A DNA stretch of 64,000 bases from Kitasatospora sp. MAP5-34 (GTDB lineage Bacteria > Actinomycetota > Actinomycetes > Streptomycetales > Streptomycetaceae), in contig NZ_JARXZC010000031.1 in NCBI RefSeq assembly GCF_029894335.1, forward strand, positions 30,248-94,247, in the 5' to 3' direction. A program made the position numbers and the translations under genes. Below the pieces are notes generated by a model, which worked only from the letters and a program-made list of their open reading frames with translations, was not told where the DNA came from and did no database searches. This document shows positions 1 to 7,954 of the stretch, in pieces. Within the stretch, counting starts at the first letter, position 1; each line of letters begins with the position of its first letter.

Positions 1-250
1 GCTGATCGGTCTTCGCCAGCACGCCCAGATCGGTCGCGAGCCGCTTCTGCAGATCGGCCGGCGCTTCACCCTGCTTGACGGTCCCGGTGTCGGCGAGTGC
101 CGTCCGGGACTGCGCGACCGGGTCCTGGGCCGCGTCGCAGATGCTCTTCGCCCAGTTGTTCAGCTGTGCCGTGTTGTCGCTGCCGCTGCTGCACGCCACA
201 GTGCCGAATGCCAGCAGCGCGCCCAGCGCGGGTACGGTCAGCAGTCGCAT
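1..250 (-). CDS. Small secreted lipoprotein, C-terminus off the left edge
   Basis: The 5' part of a leftward gene begins at ATG 248-250. The first 20 residues form a short charged start (MR), a hydrophobic stretch and a lipobox-like T-V-A-C, followed by a Ser/Gly/Asp linker (SSGSDN). This is the pattern of a lipoprotein signal peptide cut before Cys20 by signal peptidase II, so the mature protein should be lipid-anchored on the outer face of the membrane. The visible mature part is hydrophilic and helical (AQLNNWAKSICDAAQD). No enzymatic motif is seen. Function is unknown and the reading frame continues outside the window. Confidence 0.75.
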   Translation of the reverse strand, partial: MRLLTVPALGALLAFGTVACSSGSDNTAQLNNWAKSICDAAQDPVAQSRTALADTGTVKQGEAPADLQKRLATDLGVLAKTDQ

Positions 251-273
251 CTTCACCGGCGAGGCCTTTCGGT

Positions 274-404
274 TTCGGTCATCAGGTTCGGTCATCAGGT
301 TCGATCGTCGAGTTCGGCCATCGGGTGCGGGCCGTGGACCGGGCTCGCGGATCGGGCACGCAGACCGGTTTCGTCCACCGATCTCGCTCGCCGATCTCGC
401 TCGC
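274..404. repeat. Two perfect 13-bp tandem duplications in a 291-bp spacer
   Basis: The spacer 251-541 between the lipoprotein and the cyclophilin-like gene contains TTCGGTCATCAGG at 274-286 and again at 287-299, and CGATCTCGCTCGC at 379-391 and again at 392-404. I see no gene in the spacer. The duplications look like replication slippage in non-coding DNA; a regulatory role is not evident. Confidence 0.7.
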
Positions 405-541
405 CGGTCCGGCCGACCGATTTGGCTCATCGACCTGCGAACCTACACGGCCGAGCCCGGGCGCTGCCGCCGTACGGCACCCGGTACTCGGCGGCCGGTT
501 CCTGTCCACCGGTACTCGTCCGTCCCGTCGGCCCGCTCGGG

Positions 542-910
542 TCAGGCCCGCTCGACCCTGACCGGGTCACCGCTGCGGACCGTGCGCAACACCTGGGCGT
601 CGCCGTCCAGCGTGCCCAGGATGTTGCAGGGGCTGGCCAGGCGGCACTCGTCCCCGCGCGAGATCGGCGTGGGACCGAACGGGAGGGCCAGGCTGTCCCC
701 GTCGGTCCAGAACGCCACCGTGCCCGGCTCCACGACCTGCTGGGCGTCGTCCTCGCGCTCCACACTGACCGGGGTCTCGAAGTAGACCTCATCGCCCCAG
801 GTGCCGGCCGCCGACTCGATCGGCAACACTCCCCAGAGCGCATCGGCGGTGGGCGTCTCCCGAAGGGTGGCAGTCGCCTGCCCGGCCGGCCACAGGATGC
901 GTATCCGCAT
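542..910 (-). CDS. Cyclophilin-like fold protein (TM1367-like/DUF family)
   Basis: A complete 122-residue protein. The pattern of an N-terminal strand (MRIRILWPAG), a central GDEVYF segment, VVEPGTVAFW and the conserved LPFGPTPIS segment is typical of the small cyclophilin-like fold family (TM1367 type). Family members adopt a cyclophilin-like barrel but are not established prolyl isomerases, so no reaction is assigned. A purine-rich GAGGGAG lies just upstream of the ATG. It is cytoplasmic, with no signal or membrane segment. It sits upstream of the lipoprotein gene but is separated from it by a repeat-rich spacer, so co-transcription is uncertain. Confidence 0.8.
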   Translation of the reverse strand: MRIRILWPAGQATATLRETPTADALWGVLPIESAAGTWGDEVYFETPVSVEREDDAQQVVEPGTVAFWTDGDSLALPFGPTPISRGDECRLASPCNILGTLDGDAQVLRTVRSGDPVRVERA

Positions 911-1063
911 GGGATCTCCCTCTCTCGAACCGAACCGATCGCGCCCGAGAGCAGAGAACCGCCATATTCAACATTTTGTCAACCAGCTGAGGGCCGGCCA
1001 ATGCCTGGCTGAGGACCCCCGATGCCGGGCGCGTGCCTGGCTGACGCCCGGCTGACGGCCGAC

Positions 1064-1483
1064 TCAGACCGCCACGGACTCCGTCGAGACCGGCCAGCTC
1101 ATCCGGATCAGACCACCCTCCGCACCGCTGGTGACCTCCACGTCCTCGACCAATCCGGTGATCACCGCAAGGCCGAGTGCGTCCTCATCGGCCTCGTCGT
1201 CGTCACCCTGGCCGGCGACGGGCAGACCGATCGGCCCGGCCTCGTCCTCCACCTCGATGAGGAAACGCTTCTCCTGATCGGTCAGAGCGACTCGTACCGC
1301 ACCCTCCACCCCGACGCGCTGATGCAGGCTCACCGCCCGCGAGCACGCCTCACCGACCGCGAGCCGTACCTCGTCGAGCACCGACTCATCGACCCCGGCG
1401 CGGCGCGCCACCGCCGCGGCTACCAGTCGCGCCGTCCGGACATGCTCCGGAAGCGCGCTGAATCGAAGTTCGACGGTTGCCAT
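1064..1483 (-). CDS. Anti-sigma factor (HATPase_c_2 kinase) paired with BldG
   Basis: A 139-residue RsbW/SpoIIAB-type serine kinase. The protein starts MATVELRFSALPEHVRTAR. The frame stays open upstream, but this ATG has a GGGGGAGA ribosome site directly before it. The N-box-like segment LDEVRLAVGEACSRAV and a C-terminal GLAVITGLVEDVEV stretch fit the GHKL ATPase fold. It lies just downstream of bldG, as in S. coelicolor, where the equivalent gene product binds BldG and phosphorylates it. It is therefore expected to bind a sigma factor and be released by unphosphorylated BldG. The acidic QGDDDEADEDA loop in the middle is a likely surface insertion. Confidence 0.88.
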   Translation of the reverse strand: MATVELRFSALPEHVRTARLVAAAVARRAGVDESVLDEVRLAVGEACSRAVSLHQRVGVEGAVRVALTDQEKRFLIEVEDEAGPIGLPVAGQGDDDEADEDALGLAVITGLVEDVEVTSGAEGGLIRMSWPVSTESVAV

Positions 1484-1819
1484 GTCTCCCCCTCCGGGGT
1501 AGCTCCCCATACCTCGCGGGCTAACGCAGACGCTGGGGCGATGCCGTACCTTCACAGGCCGACGGGGCCGGGCGGCCTCGTCGGTGAACCGAAGTCGGCG
1601 TACTGAAATCGGCATACTGAAAACGGTGGTGCAGAAACGGTGGTGCAGAAAATCGGTGACCGAGATCTGCCTGCGAGCTGCTTCTGCGCGCCCGGACGTC
1701 CGGGACCGGTCGCCCGGCCCCGGTACGTCTCGACGCTCTCGAACAGCCGCCCTCGAACGGCCGGCCCGGATCAGGTCCGGACCGGACCGGACGGTCTCGG
1801 TCGGGGGTGTCGACCGGTC
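1484..1819. other. bldG to anti-sigma spacer with short tandem repeats
   Basis: 336 bp without a gene, between the bldG stop and the anti-sigma start. It carries near-tandem copies of a GTACTGAAA-type unit (1598-1622) and of CGGTGGTGCAGAAA (1624-1652). In S. coelicolor bldG is transcribed both alone and together with the downstream gene, so a terminator/readthrough point or a second promoter could lie here. I cannot pick either with confidence. Confidence 0.4.
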
Positions 1820-2161
1820 TCAGTCGGTCGCCGCGACGGCGTCCGCCACCGAGGTGTGGATCGGGAAGACCTTGGTCAGGCCCGTGATCCGGAAGATCTT
1901 CAGAATCCGCTCCTGGTTGCACACCAGACGGAGCGAACCCTCATGCGCACGGACTCGCTTGAGCCCGCCCACCAGAACGCCAAGACCCGTCGAGTCCAGG
2001 AAGTCCACGCCCTCCATGTCGACGATCAGGTGGTAGCTACCGTCGTTGACGAGCTCGACCAACTGCTCGCGCAGCTTGGGGGCGGTGTACACATCGATCT
2101 CGCCGCCAACCTCGACGACCGTACGGTCACCGATAGTGTGAGTCGACAGGGACAGGTCCAC
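1820..2161 (-). CDS. bldG: Anti-anti-sigma factor BldG (STAS domain)
   Basis: 113 residues, the length of S. coelicolor BldG, covering a single STAS domain. The phosphorylation motif FLDSTGLGVL places the target serine at position 57. In Streptomyces BldG is required for aerial growth and antibiotic production; it is phosphorylated by its cognate anti-sigma kinases and in unphosphorylated form sequesters them. The anti-sigma gene lies immediately downstream (1064-1483). Start ATG at 2159-2161, preceded by a GGAGGTTCC ribosome site. The helicase gene diverges on the other side, so a bldG promoter should lie in 2162-2380. Confidence 0.95.
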   Translation of the reverse strand: MDLSLSTHTIGDRTVVEVGGEIDVYTAPKLREQLVELVNDGSYHLIVDMEGVDFLDSTGLGVLVGGLKRVRAHEGSLRLVCNQERILKIFRITGLTKVFPIHTSVADAVAATD

Positions 2162-2382
2162 GGAACCTCCAGCACCTTGCCTTGCTACGTCATTGCGATC
2201 TTCGGCCGGATGGCCGTCACCGCTGGGTCGCAGGCCGCGCGTGGGCGCACCGCTGCGTGGTGAGCCTCGACGTTGCGACCCTCGGCCATGCGGCCGTCAC
2301 GGCTTCATTCAACCACCTGCGACCATGCCCGCACGATGGCTTGGGGCGATTCCCCGCCACTCCGGTGACACACTGGGTCCCC

Positions 2383-4821
2383 ATGCCGCCCCGCCATCAC
2401 CCGCCCGAGGCCCTGCTCGCCGCGCTCTCAGCCGGCCGGGGCCGCTCCGACCGGCTCACTCATTCGGAGCATCTTCCGGCCCGCCAGGCCCGGTACGCCC
2501 CCTGGCCGGACGGGATCCGACCGGAGATCGTCACCGCCGCGCAGGCCCTGGGAGCCGAATTGCCATGGGCGCACCAGGCCGAAGCCATGAGATTGGCCAA
2601 ACTCGGTCAAACCATGGTGATTGCCACAGGTACCGCCTCGGGCAAGTCGCTGGGCTACCTCGCCCCGGTACTCAGCGATCTGCTGGACGGCACCGAGGCC
2701 CCCAACGGGCGGGGCGCGACCGCGCTCTACCTCGCTCCGACCAAGGCCCTGGCCGCCGACCAGCGCCGCCGGGCCGCCGAACTCGTACCGGACAGGGTCC
2801 GGGCCGCCCTCTACGACGGAGACACCCCGTTCGAGGAGCGCGAGTGGGTCCGCCAGTACGCCTCCTACGTGCTCACCAACCCGGACATGCTGCACCGGGG
2901 CATCCTGCCCGCCCACCCGCGCTGGGCCTCCTTCCTCAAGGCGCTCAAGTACGTCGTCATCGACGAGTGCCACAGCTACCGCGGCGTTTTCGGCTCGCAC
3001 GTCGCACAGGTGCTGCGGCGACTGCGGCGACTCTGCGCCCGGTACGGCTCGGCACCGACCTTCCTGCTCGCCTCCGCCACCACCGCCGACCCGGCCGCCA
3101 CCGCCCAGCGGCTCACCGGGTTGTCGGCGGTGGCCGTGACGGAGGACGCCTCGCCGCGCGGCCCGCTGGTCTTCGCCCTCTGGGAGCCGCCACTCACCGA
3201 GAACACCGGTGAGCACGGAGCGCCCGTCCGCCGAACCGCGACGGCGGAAGCCGGCTACCTGCTCACCGAACTGGTCGAGAAGGGCACCCGGACCGTCGTC
3301 TTCGTACGCTCCCGGCGGGCCGCCGAACTCGTGGCGTTGCAGGCTCAGGACCAGCTGGGCTCCCCCCTCTCCACCCGGGTCGCCGCTTACCGGGGTGGCT
3401 ACCTCGCTGAGGAACGCCGGTCGATCGAGCGTGATCTGCACTCCGGGAAGCTGCTCGGGCTCGCCTCCACCTCCGCTCTGGAACTCGGTGTCGACGTGTC
3501 GGGGCTGGACGCCGTACTGATGGCCGGTTACCCCGGTACCCGCGCGTCCCTGTGGCAGCAGGCAGGCCGGGCCGGACGGGAGGCCCAGGGTGCGCTGGCC
3601 GTCCTGATCGCCAGGGACGACCCGCTGGACACCTACCTGGTGCACCACCCGGAGGCCCTCTTCGCGACCCCCGTCGAGGCCACCGTGCTCGACCCCGACA
3701 ACCCGCACGTCCTGGCCCCGCACCTGTGCGCGGCCGCCGCCGAACTCCCGCTCACCGAGAGCGACCTGGCCCTCTTCGGGCCCTCCACCGCGCAACTGCT
3801 CCCCGTCCTGGAACGGCGCGGGCTGCTGCGGCAGCGGAGCGACGGCTCCTGGTACTGGACCCGGCGTGAGCGCGCCGCCGACGCGGTGGACCTGCGGGGT
3901 GGCGGGGGCAACCCGGTCCAGATCGTCGAAGGCAGCACCGGACGGCTGCTCGGCACCGTCGATGCCGCCGCCGCACACACCACCGTCCACACCGGCGCGG
4001 TCCACCTCCACCAGGGCCGCACCTACCTCGTCCAGGACCTGGACCTGGAGACCTCGGTCGCGGTGGTCGAGCGAGCGGAGCCGCCGTACAGCACCTCCGC
4101 CCGGGACATCACCTCCATCTCGGTGCTCGCCACGGACTCCTCCGTCGCGTGGGGTGAGGCCCGGTTGAGCTTCGGCTCGGTGGAGGTGACCAACCAGGTG
4201 GTCGGCTACCTGCGGAAGCGGATCTCGACGGGCGAGATCATGGGCGAGTCCAAGCTCGACCTGCCGCCGCGGACGCTGCGCACCCGGGCTGTCTGGTGGT
4301 CCGTCACCGAGGACCAGCTGCTCGACGCGCAGATCCCGTTCGACCAGCTGCCGGGCGCCGCGCACGCGGCGGAGCATGCGTCCATCGGGCTGCTGCCGCT
4401 CTTCGCCACCTGCGACCGCTGGGACATCGGTGGGGTATCGGTACCGCTGCACCCCGACACCCAGCTGCCGACGGTCTTCGTGTACGACGGCCACTCGGGC
4501 GGCGCCGGCTTCGCCGAGCGAGGTTTCCAGCGTGCGGAGCAGTGGCTGACGGCGACCCGGGACGCCATCGCGGCGTGCGAGTGCCGACTCGGGTGTCCGT
4601 CCTGTGTCCAGTCGCCCAAGTGCGGGAACGGGAACAACCCGCTGGACAAGGCCGCTGCGGTACGGCTGTTGGACGCTCTGCTGGCGGGCGCTCCGAGCCG
4701 GGCCCCGGACCAGGCACCGGGCCAGGCACCGGGCCAGGCCCGGAGCCGCGCTTCGGGAAGCGAGAGTCCGGGTGGCGAGAGCCTGGGTGGCGAGAACCGC
4801 AGTGCGGCCTTCGACGAGTGA
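2383..4821 (+). CDS. DEAD/DEAH-box helicase with DUF1998 (MrfA/YprA type)
   Basis: About 812 residues. Motif I GTASGKS is at residues 83-89 and the DECH Walker B (VIDECHS) at about 194-197. A second RecA domain carries ARDDPLDTYLV and QQAGRAGR-type motif VI. The C-terminus has a four-cysteine cluster, CECRLGCPSCVQSPKCG, at about 732-751, the DUF1998 zinc site seen in MrfA/Hrq1 helicases. B. subtilis MrfA acts in mitomycin-lesion excision repair, so DNA repair is a reasonable inference. Its position beside tad genes is the classic helicase/secretion neighbourhood. The frame is open upstream to 2182; ATG 2383 was chosen because conserved sequence starts here, but no good ribosome site is visible. 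The last 40 residues are low-complexity (APGQAPGQA). Confidence 0.9.
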   Translation: MPPRHHPPEALLAALSAGRGRSDRLTHSEHLPARQARYAPWPDGIRPEIVTAAQALGAELPWAHQAEAMRLAKLGQTMVIATGTASGKSLGYLAPVLSDLLDGTEAPNGRGATALYLAPTKALAADQRRRAAELVPDRVRAALYDGDTPFEEREWVRQYASYVLTNPDMLHRGILPAHPRWASFLKALKYVVIDECHSYRGVFGSHVAQVLRRLRRLCARYGSAPTFLLASATTADPAATAQRLTGLSAVAVTEDASPRGPLVFALWEPPLTENTGEHGAPVRRTATAEAGYLLTELVEKGTRTVVFVRSRRAAELVALQAQDQLGSPLSTRVAAYRGGYLAEERRSIERDLHSGKLLGLASTSALELGVDVSGLDAVLMAGYPGTRASLWQQAGRAGREAQGALAVLIARDDPLDTYLVHHPEALFATPVEATVLDPDNPHVLAPHLCAAAAELPLTESDLALFGPSTAQLLPVLERRGLLRQRSDGSWYWTRRERAADAVDLRGGGGNPVQIVEGSTGRLLGTVDAAAAHTTVHTGAVHLHQGRTYLVQDLDLETSVAVVERAEPPYSTSARDITSISVLATDSSVAWGEARLSFGSVEVTNQVVGYLRKRISTGEIMGESKLDLPPRTLRTRAVWWSVTEDQLLDAQIPFDQLPGAAHAAEHASIGLLPLFATCDRWDIGGVSVPLHPDTQLPTVFVYDGHSGGAGFAERGFQRAEQWLTATRDAIAACECRLGCPSCVQSPKCGNGNNPLDKAAAVRLLDALLAGAPSRAPDQAPGQAPGQARSRASGSESPGGESLGGENRSAAFDE

Positions 4822-4878
4822 GACCGGTGCGGGGTCCCCGGGATCGGCCACCGGGCCGTCCGTACCCCAGGTCCATAC

Positions 4879-5289
4879 CGGCCCGGCCCGCGACCTCGCG
4901 CGGGCCGGGCCCACCGGGACGGGGAGGCCCTCGATCGGTACCTCGACGACCACCTCCACCCAATCCGCACTCTCGTCGACCGAGCACGAGACGAGCGAGG
5001 CCCGGTGCTTGTCCGCGATGCCCGCTGCCCGACCGCACCCGCCGTCCGGATCGAGCAGCAGGTGGTCGGCGGCGGCGAGGGCTGCGAGATCGGCGGCCGA
5101 CTCGGCCCGGTGGCGGGCCACCACTACCGATCCGACCGCCAGGCTGACCGCGAAGGCCACGCACCCGAGCATGGCCAGCGAGACCAGCCAGAGCGTCGCG
5201 GATCCCTCGTCGGGAGGCGGCGTCCCGGCTCGGCGCCGCGTCGGAACCGCCATCACACGCCACTCCCGTCCGCTCGTGGCGGCCATCAT
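4879..5289 (-). CDS. TadE-like protein of the helicase/secretion neighbourhood, no natural stop
   Basis: The first 137 residues match a small TadE/TadG-like protein: a basic leader (PTRRRAG), the conserved DEGSATLW, a transmembrane helix (VSLAMLGCVAFAVSLAVGS) and the RHRAESAADLAALAAAD segment. The start ATG overlaps the TadE stop (ATGA 5286-5289) and has GGAGG upstream. The frame has no stop where the family normally ends; it runs on, antisense to the helicase and codon-for-codon in its register, to 2428 (953 codons). The end given here is where family-like sequence stops, not a stop codon. Expected role: minor component of a Flp-like pilus or secretion apparatus. Confidence 0.6.
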
Positions 5290-5696
5290 GAACCACCTCC
5301 GGTCGCGCCGACAGCGTCCTCGCGCTCCGCCACGGCCGCTGCGCTGAGCCGTACGGACAGCGCAGCACCGAGCCGCCCGGGGCCCCGACAGACGGCCTCC
5401 ACCATCACCCGCACCGTGTCGCCGTCCTGCGAGACCTGGACCACCGCCCCCGCTGGAGCCGCCTGCTGCGCCAGCACAATCGCATCGACGTCGCCTCGCG
5501 CGGCGGCCCGGGCCCCGACCCGGGCCGCGTCCACACAGCGGATCTGCATGGACGCCGTAACCACGCCCCAGATCAGCATCGCGGAGAGAAGCACCAGCGC
5601 CGGCAGCGCCACGGCGGTCTCGGCCGTCACGAAGCCACCATCGCTGATGGAGCGACGTGGACTCCTACGGCACCGGCGGTCGCCCTCAGACCGCAT
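5286..5696 (-). CDS. TadE family pilus-assembly protein
   Basis: 136 residues starting MRSEGDRR, with a basic N-terminus then GGFVTAETAVALPALVLL. This is the TadE prepilin-like signature, in which a Glu at +5 of the mature form begins the hydrophobic segment. The remainder is a soluble domain (RCVDAARVGARAAARGD). It is expected to be processed by a TadV/CpaA-like prepilin peptidase and used as a minor pilin. The start overlaps the end of the upstream DUF4244 gene by 11 bp and the stop overlaps the next start, so translation is coupled. A longer form starting at 5744 is open but would overlap the upstream gene more. Confidence 0.85.
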   Translation of the reverse strand: MRSEGDRRCRRSPRRSISDGGFVTAETAVALPALVLLSAMLIWGVVTASMQIRCVDAARVGARAAARGDVDAIVLAQQAAPAGAVVQVSQDGDTVRVMVEAVCRGPGRLGAALSVRLSAAAVAEREDAVGATGGGS

Positions 5697-6009
5697 GGAG
5701 AGCACGGTCGAGGAGTTCGGCCAACACACCCGAGACGGTGCCACTGGTCACCACCTTGTAGAGGATCGCGGCGAAGGCGCAGGCAGCCACCGTCCCGATG
5801 GCGTACTCGGCGGTGGCCATTCCCGCATCACTCCGATTCCCTTTCAGCTCAGCCAGCCTGACCCGCAGTCGGCTCATTCGCCGCCCACAGAGGGCAAGGA
5901 CGGGGCGTCGGTCGTTCGCTGCGACAGGAGCGGCCGGAGCAACGACGGAGGCAGTGGTGACGGTCGTGGCCGTCGTGGCGGTCGTGGTGACGGCGGTCGT
6001 GGCGGTCAT
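5686..6009 (-). CDS. DUF4244 Flp-pilin-like protein
   Basis: 107 residues. The ATG at 6009 is preceded by GAGGGAGAACACC, better than the upstream in-frame alternative at 6090. Residues 1-30 are a Thr/Ala/Val-rich repeat (TTATTATTVTTA), followed by a basic linker and the pilin-like core GMATAEYAIGTVAACAFA, whose Glu five residues into the hydrophobic segment mimics type IVb pilins. By family and context this is the likely major pilin-like subunit of the tad system. The low-complexity threonine leader is unusual for a pilin prepeptide. Confidence 0.85.
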   Translation of the reverse strand: MTATTAVTTTATTATTVTTASVVAPAAPVAANDRRPVLALCGRRMSRLRVRLAELKGNRSDAGMATAEYAIGTVAACAFAAILYKVVTSGTVSGVLAELLDRALHAV

Positions 6010-6096
6010 GGTGTTCTCCCTCGGCAGGATCGGATACAGCCGTTGGACATCTCGGGTGTTCGCATGCGGTAGGCGGAGAAACAGGATCAACGGGAG

Positions 6097-6900
6097 TCAG
6101 ACGCGCCGGGCGAACAGGGCCGTCAGCCCCATCACCACCGGCACAACTCCGATGAGAATGAAGGCGGGTAGAAAGCACACCCCGAGCGGTGCGGTGGCGA
6201 GCACTCCCGCCCTGCGGACCCGCGCGTGGGCCGCTCGGCTCGCGGCGGCCCGGTGCGCGTGCGCCAGCCCGGTCAAGGGTGCCGTCGGCGGGGCTCCGCT
6301 GACGCTCGTACGGACGAGGCACCGGGCCAGCGGAGCGAGCGCGGGGGAATCGGCGCCGAGGCGCTCCCAGCACCGCTCCGGAGGCGCACCCAACGACAGC
6401 TCGGCCGCCACGGCGGCAAGCCGCCCACTCATCGGTGAGCCGACGCTCCCGGCCACCGCCGCAGCCGCTGCGGCCGGGGAGGAGGACGACCCGAGACAGG
6501 CGGCCAGGAGTTCTGCCGTCAGCGGCAGTTGGCGGGTGAGCCGCTCATGCTCGAGCGCGGCCCGACAAGTGTCCGGCGATCTCGCCCGGGGCAGCCAACG
6601 TCGGGCGGCTGTACCCAGCAGGACTCCGGTCACCACCCCTGCCGGGCCGCCAATCACCGCTACCGTCCCGAGTCCGGCCAGCACGGGGACCAGCCACTCG
6701 GACCTCGCCCACCGGCCCACGCGCCCACTTCCGAACCCGGGCCTCCAGGCTCTCGACCTGACGAGATCACCGGTTGGGCGACCCCGCTCAATCCGTCGCC
6801 GGGCTGTCCGCCGCCGGCGAACTCGGCGCAGTCCTGAGGCCAACCCCGTCAGCACAACCGGAAGGAGGAACAGCAGCAGGAGTAGGAGCAGCCTGGTCAT
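6097..6900 (-). CDS. Type II/IV secretion F-domain protein (TadC-like)
   Basis: 267 residues with N-terminal (LLLLLLLFLLPVVL), middle (PVLAGLGTVAVIGGPAGVV) and C-terminal (GVCFLPAFILIGVVPVVMGL) membrane helices around a cytoplasmic four-helix T2SF domain. TadC and TadB are paired inner-membrane platform proteins working with the TadA ATPase. The ATG at 6898-6900 overlaps the tadB stop (ATGA). The 87-bp gap to DUF4244 may hold a secondary promoter. Confidence 0.87.
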   Translation of the reverse strand: MTRLLLLLLLFLLPVVLTGLASGLRRVRRRRTARRRIERGRPTGDLVRSRAWRPGFGSGRVGRWARSEWLVPVLAGLGTVAVIGGPAGVVTGVLLGTAARRWLPRARSPDTCRAALEHERLTRQLPLTAELLAACLGSSSSPAAAAAAVAGSVGSPMSGRLAAVAAELSLGAPPERCWERLGADSPALAPLARCLVRTSVSGAPPTAPLTGLAHAHRAAASRAAHARVRRAGVLATAPLGVCFLPAFILIGVVPVVMGLTALFARRV

Positions 6901-7856
6901 CGAGACACCCCCGCCCCATCCGGCCGGATCCGGGAGAGGCCGCACTCGGCCGTGGCGCCGTCACTCGGAGGTTCCGCCGCAGACCGGATGATCCGAGCCG
7001 TCCAGACCAGCCCGGCCGCCTCCAGCAGCGCACCGACTGTCAGACACCCCATCCCGGCAGGGGTGTGCAGCAGGACCTGCGCGGGGTTTGCCCCGAGCGC
7101 GGCGCCGAGCAGCAACCCGACGACCGGCAGGGCGGCAAGCACGGCGATCGTCGTTCGCGGGGCGGTCAGTTCGCCCGCGATCTCCTCGGACAGCGCGCGT
7201 TCGGCCCGCAGCGCGTCGGCGACCTGATCCAGCCCACCCGCGAGCCCGCCACCACTCTCGACCGTGACGTGCCAGCAGGCGGCGACCGCAGCAGCCCCTC
7301 GCCCACCCGGCAGATCGGCCAAGGAGCGGAGCGCTGCGGGGATGTCACCCCCGTACCGTCCAGCCGCCAAGCGCGCCACCGGTTCGAGGCCCAGTCCACT
7401 GCGGAGCGATCCACCCGGTCGGACCGTCACGGTGTGCAGTGCCTGTTCCGGCGTCGCCCCGCTCCGCAATTCCGCTGCCAGTCCCTCGCAGAGCTCGATC
7501 ACCGCCGAGGCCCGGTGCCGCGCCTCTTTCACCAACCCTCGATGTCGCCTCCACCGCCGCAGCGGCACCACACCCGCGACCGCCCCGATCAGTGGGGCCG
7601 GTGACCGCATGGCCTGGGCAACGAAGATCCCTACCGGCACGAGCAGCAGTTCCGGCACCAGCCAAGTCGGCTGGCCGGCCCGCAGTCCCGCCAACCGCGC
7701 CAGTTGGCGCCTCAGCCCGGCACCGGCCGCCGAGGAGTCCCCGCCGAGCAGCTTCCGGGCTCGCTCCGCGAGCCGTGAGCGCCGCCTGAGCCCCATCCAG
7801 AGCCCGCCGAGAGCACCACTGGCCGCTGCCGCCCAGAGCATTCGAATGTTCGTCAT
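6897..7856 (-). CDS. Type II/IV secretion F-domain protein (TadB-like)
   Basis: 319 residues starting MTNIRMLWAAAASGAL. The helices and the T2SF domain with HTVTVRPGGSLRSGLG and SGGGLAGGLDQVADALR (consensus xESGxPLaxaLxxlA-like) support TadB. It forms the membrane platform with TadC. The start codon overlaps the stop of the 32-codon ORF upstream (TGATG 7854-7858), with GAAGGGG as ribosome site. An N-terminal extension in the same frame to 8030 overlaps tadA and is not credible. Confidence 0.87.
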   Translation of the reverse strand: MTNIRMLWAAAASGALGGLWMGLRRRSRLAERARKLLGGDSSAAGAGLRRQLARLAGLRAGQPTWLVPELLLVPVGIFVAQAMRSPAPLIGAVAGVVPLRRWRRHRGLVKEARHRASAVIELCEGLAAELRSGATPEQALHTVTVRPGGSLRSGLGLEPVARLAAGRYGGDIPAALRSLADLPGGRGAAAVAACWHVTVESGGGLAGGLDQVADALRAERALSEEIAGELTAPRTTIAVLAALPVVGLLLGAALGANPAQVLLHTPAGMGCLTVGALLEAAGLVWTARIIRSAAEPPSDGATAECGLSRIRPDGAGVSR

Positions 7857-7954
7857 CACAGCCCCTTCACCGCCGATTGGAGCAAGCGCCAGGCAGCCAC
7901 GGCCGCCCCGCAGAGCGCCAGCGCCCAGAGCAATTCGACCTGTCGCACCGTCAC
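7856..7954 (-). CDS. Overlooked 32-residue single-helix membrane ORF between tadA and tadB
   Basis: A GTG at 7954 overlaps the tadA stop (GTGA, 7951-7954) and its own TGA overlaps the tadB ATG (TGATG, 7854-7858). The peptide begins VTVRQVELLWALALCG and continues AAVAAWRLLQSAVKGL: one hydrophobic helix of about 17 residues with a basic, amphipathic tail. Stop-start overlaps at both ends, in the same operon order as its neighbours, argue that it is translated. It could be an accessory subunit of the TadABC motor platform. No family is recognised. Confidence 0.55.
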   Translation of the reverse strand: MTVRQVELLWALALCGAAVAAWRLLQSAVKGL

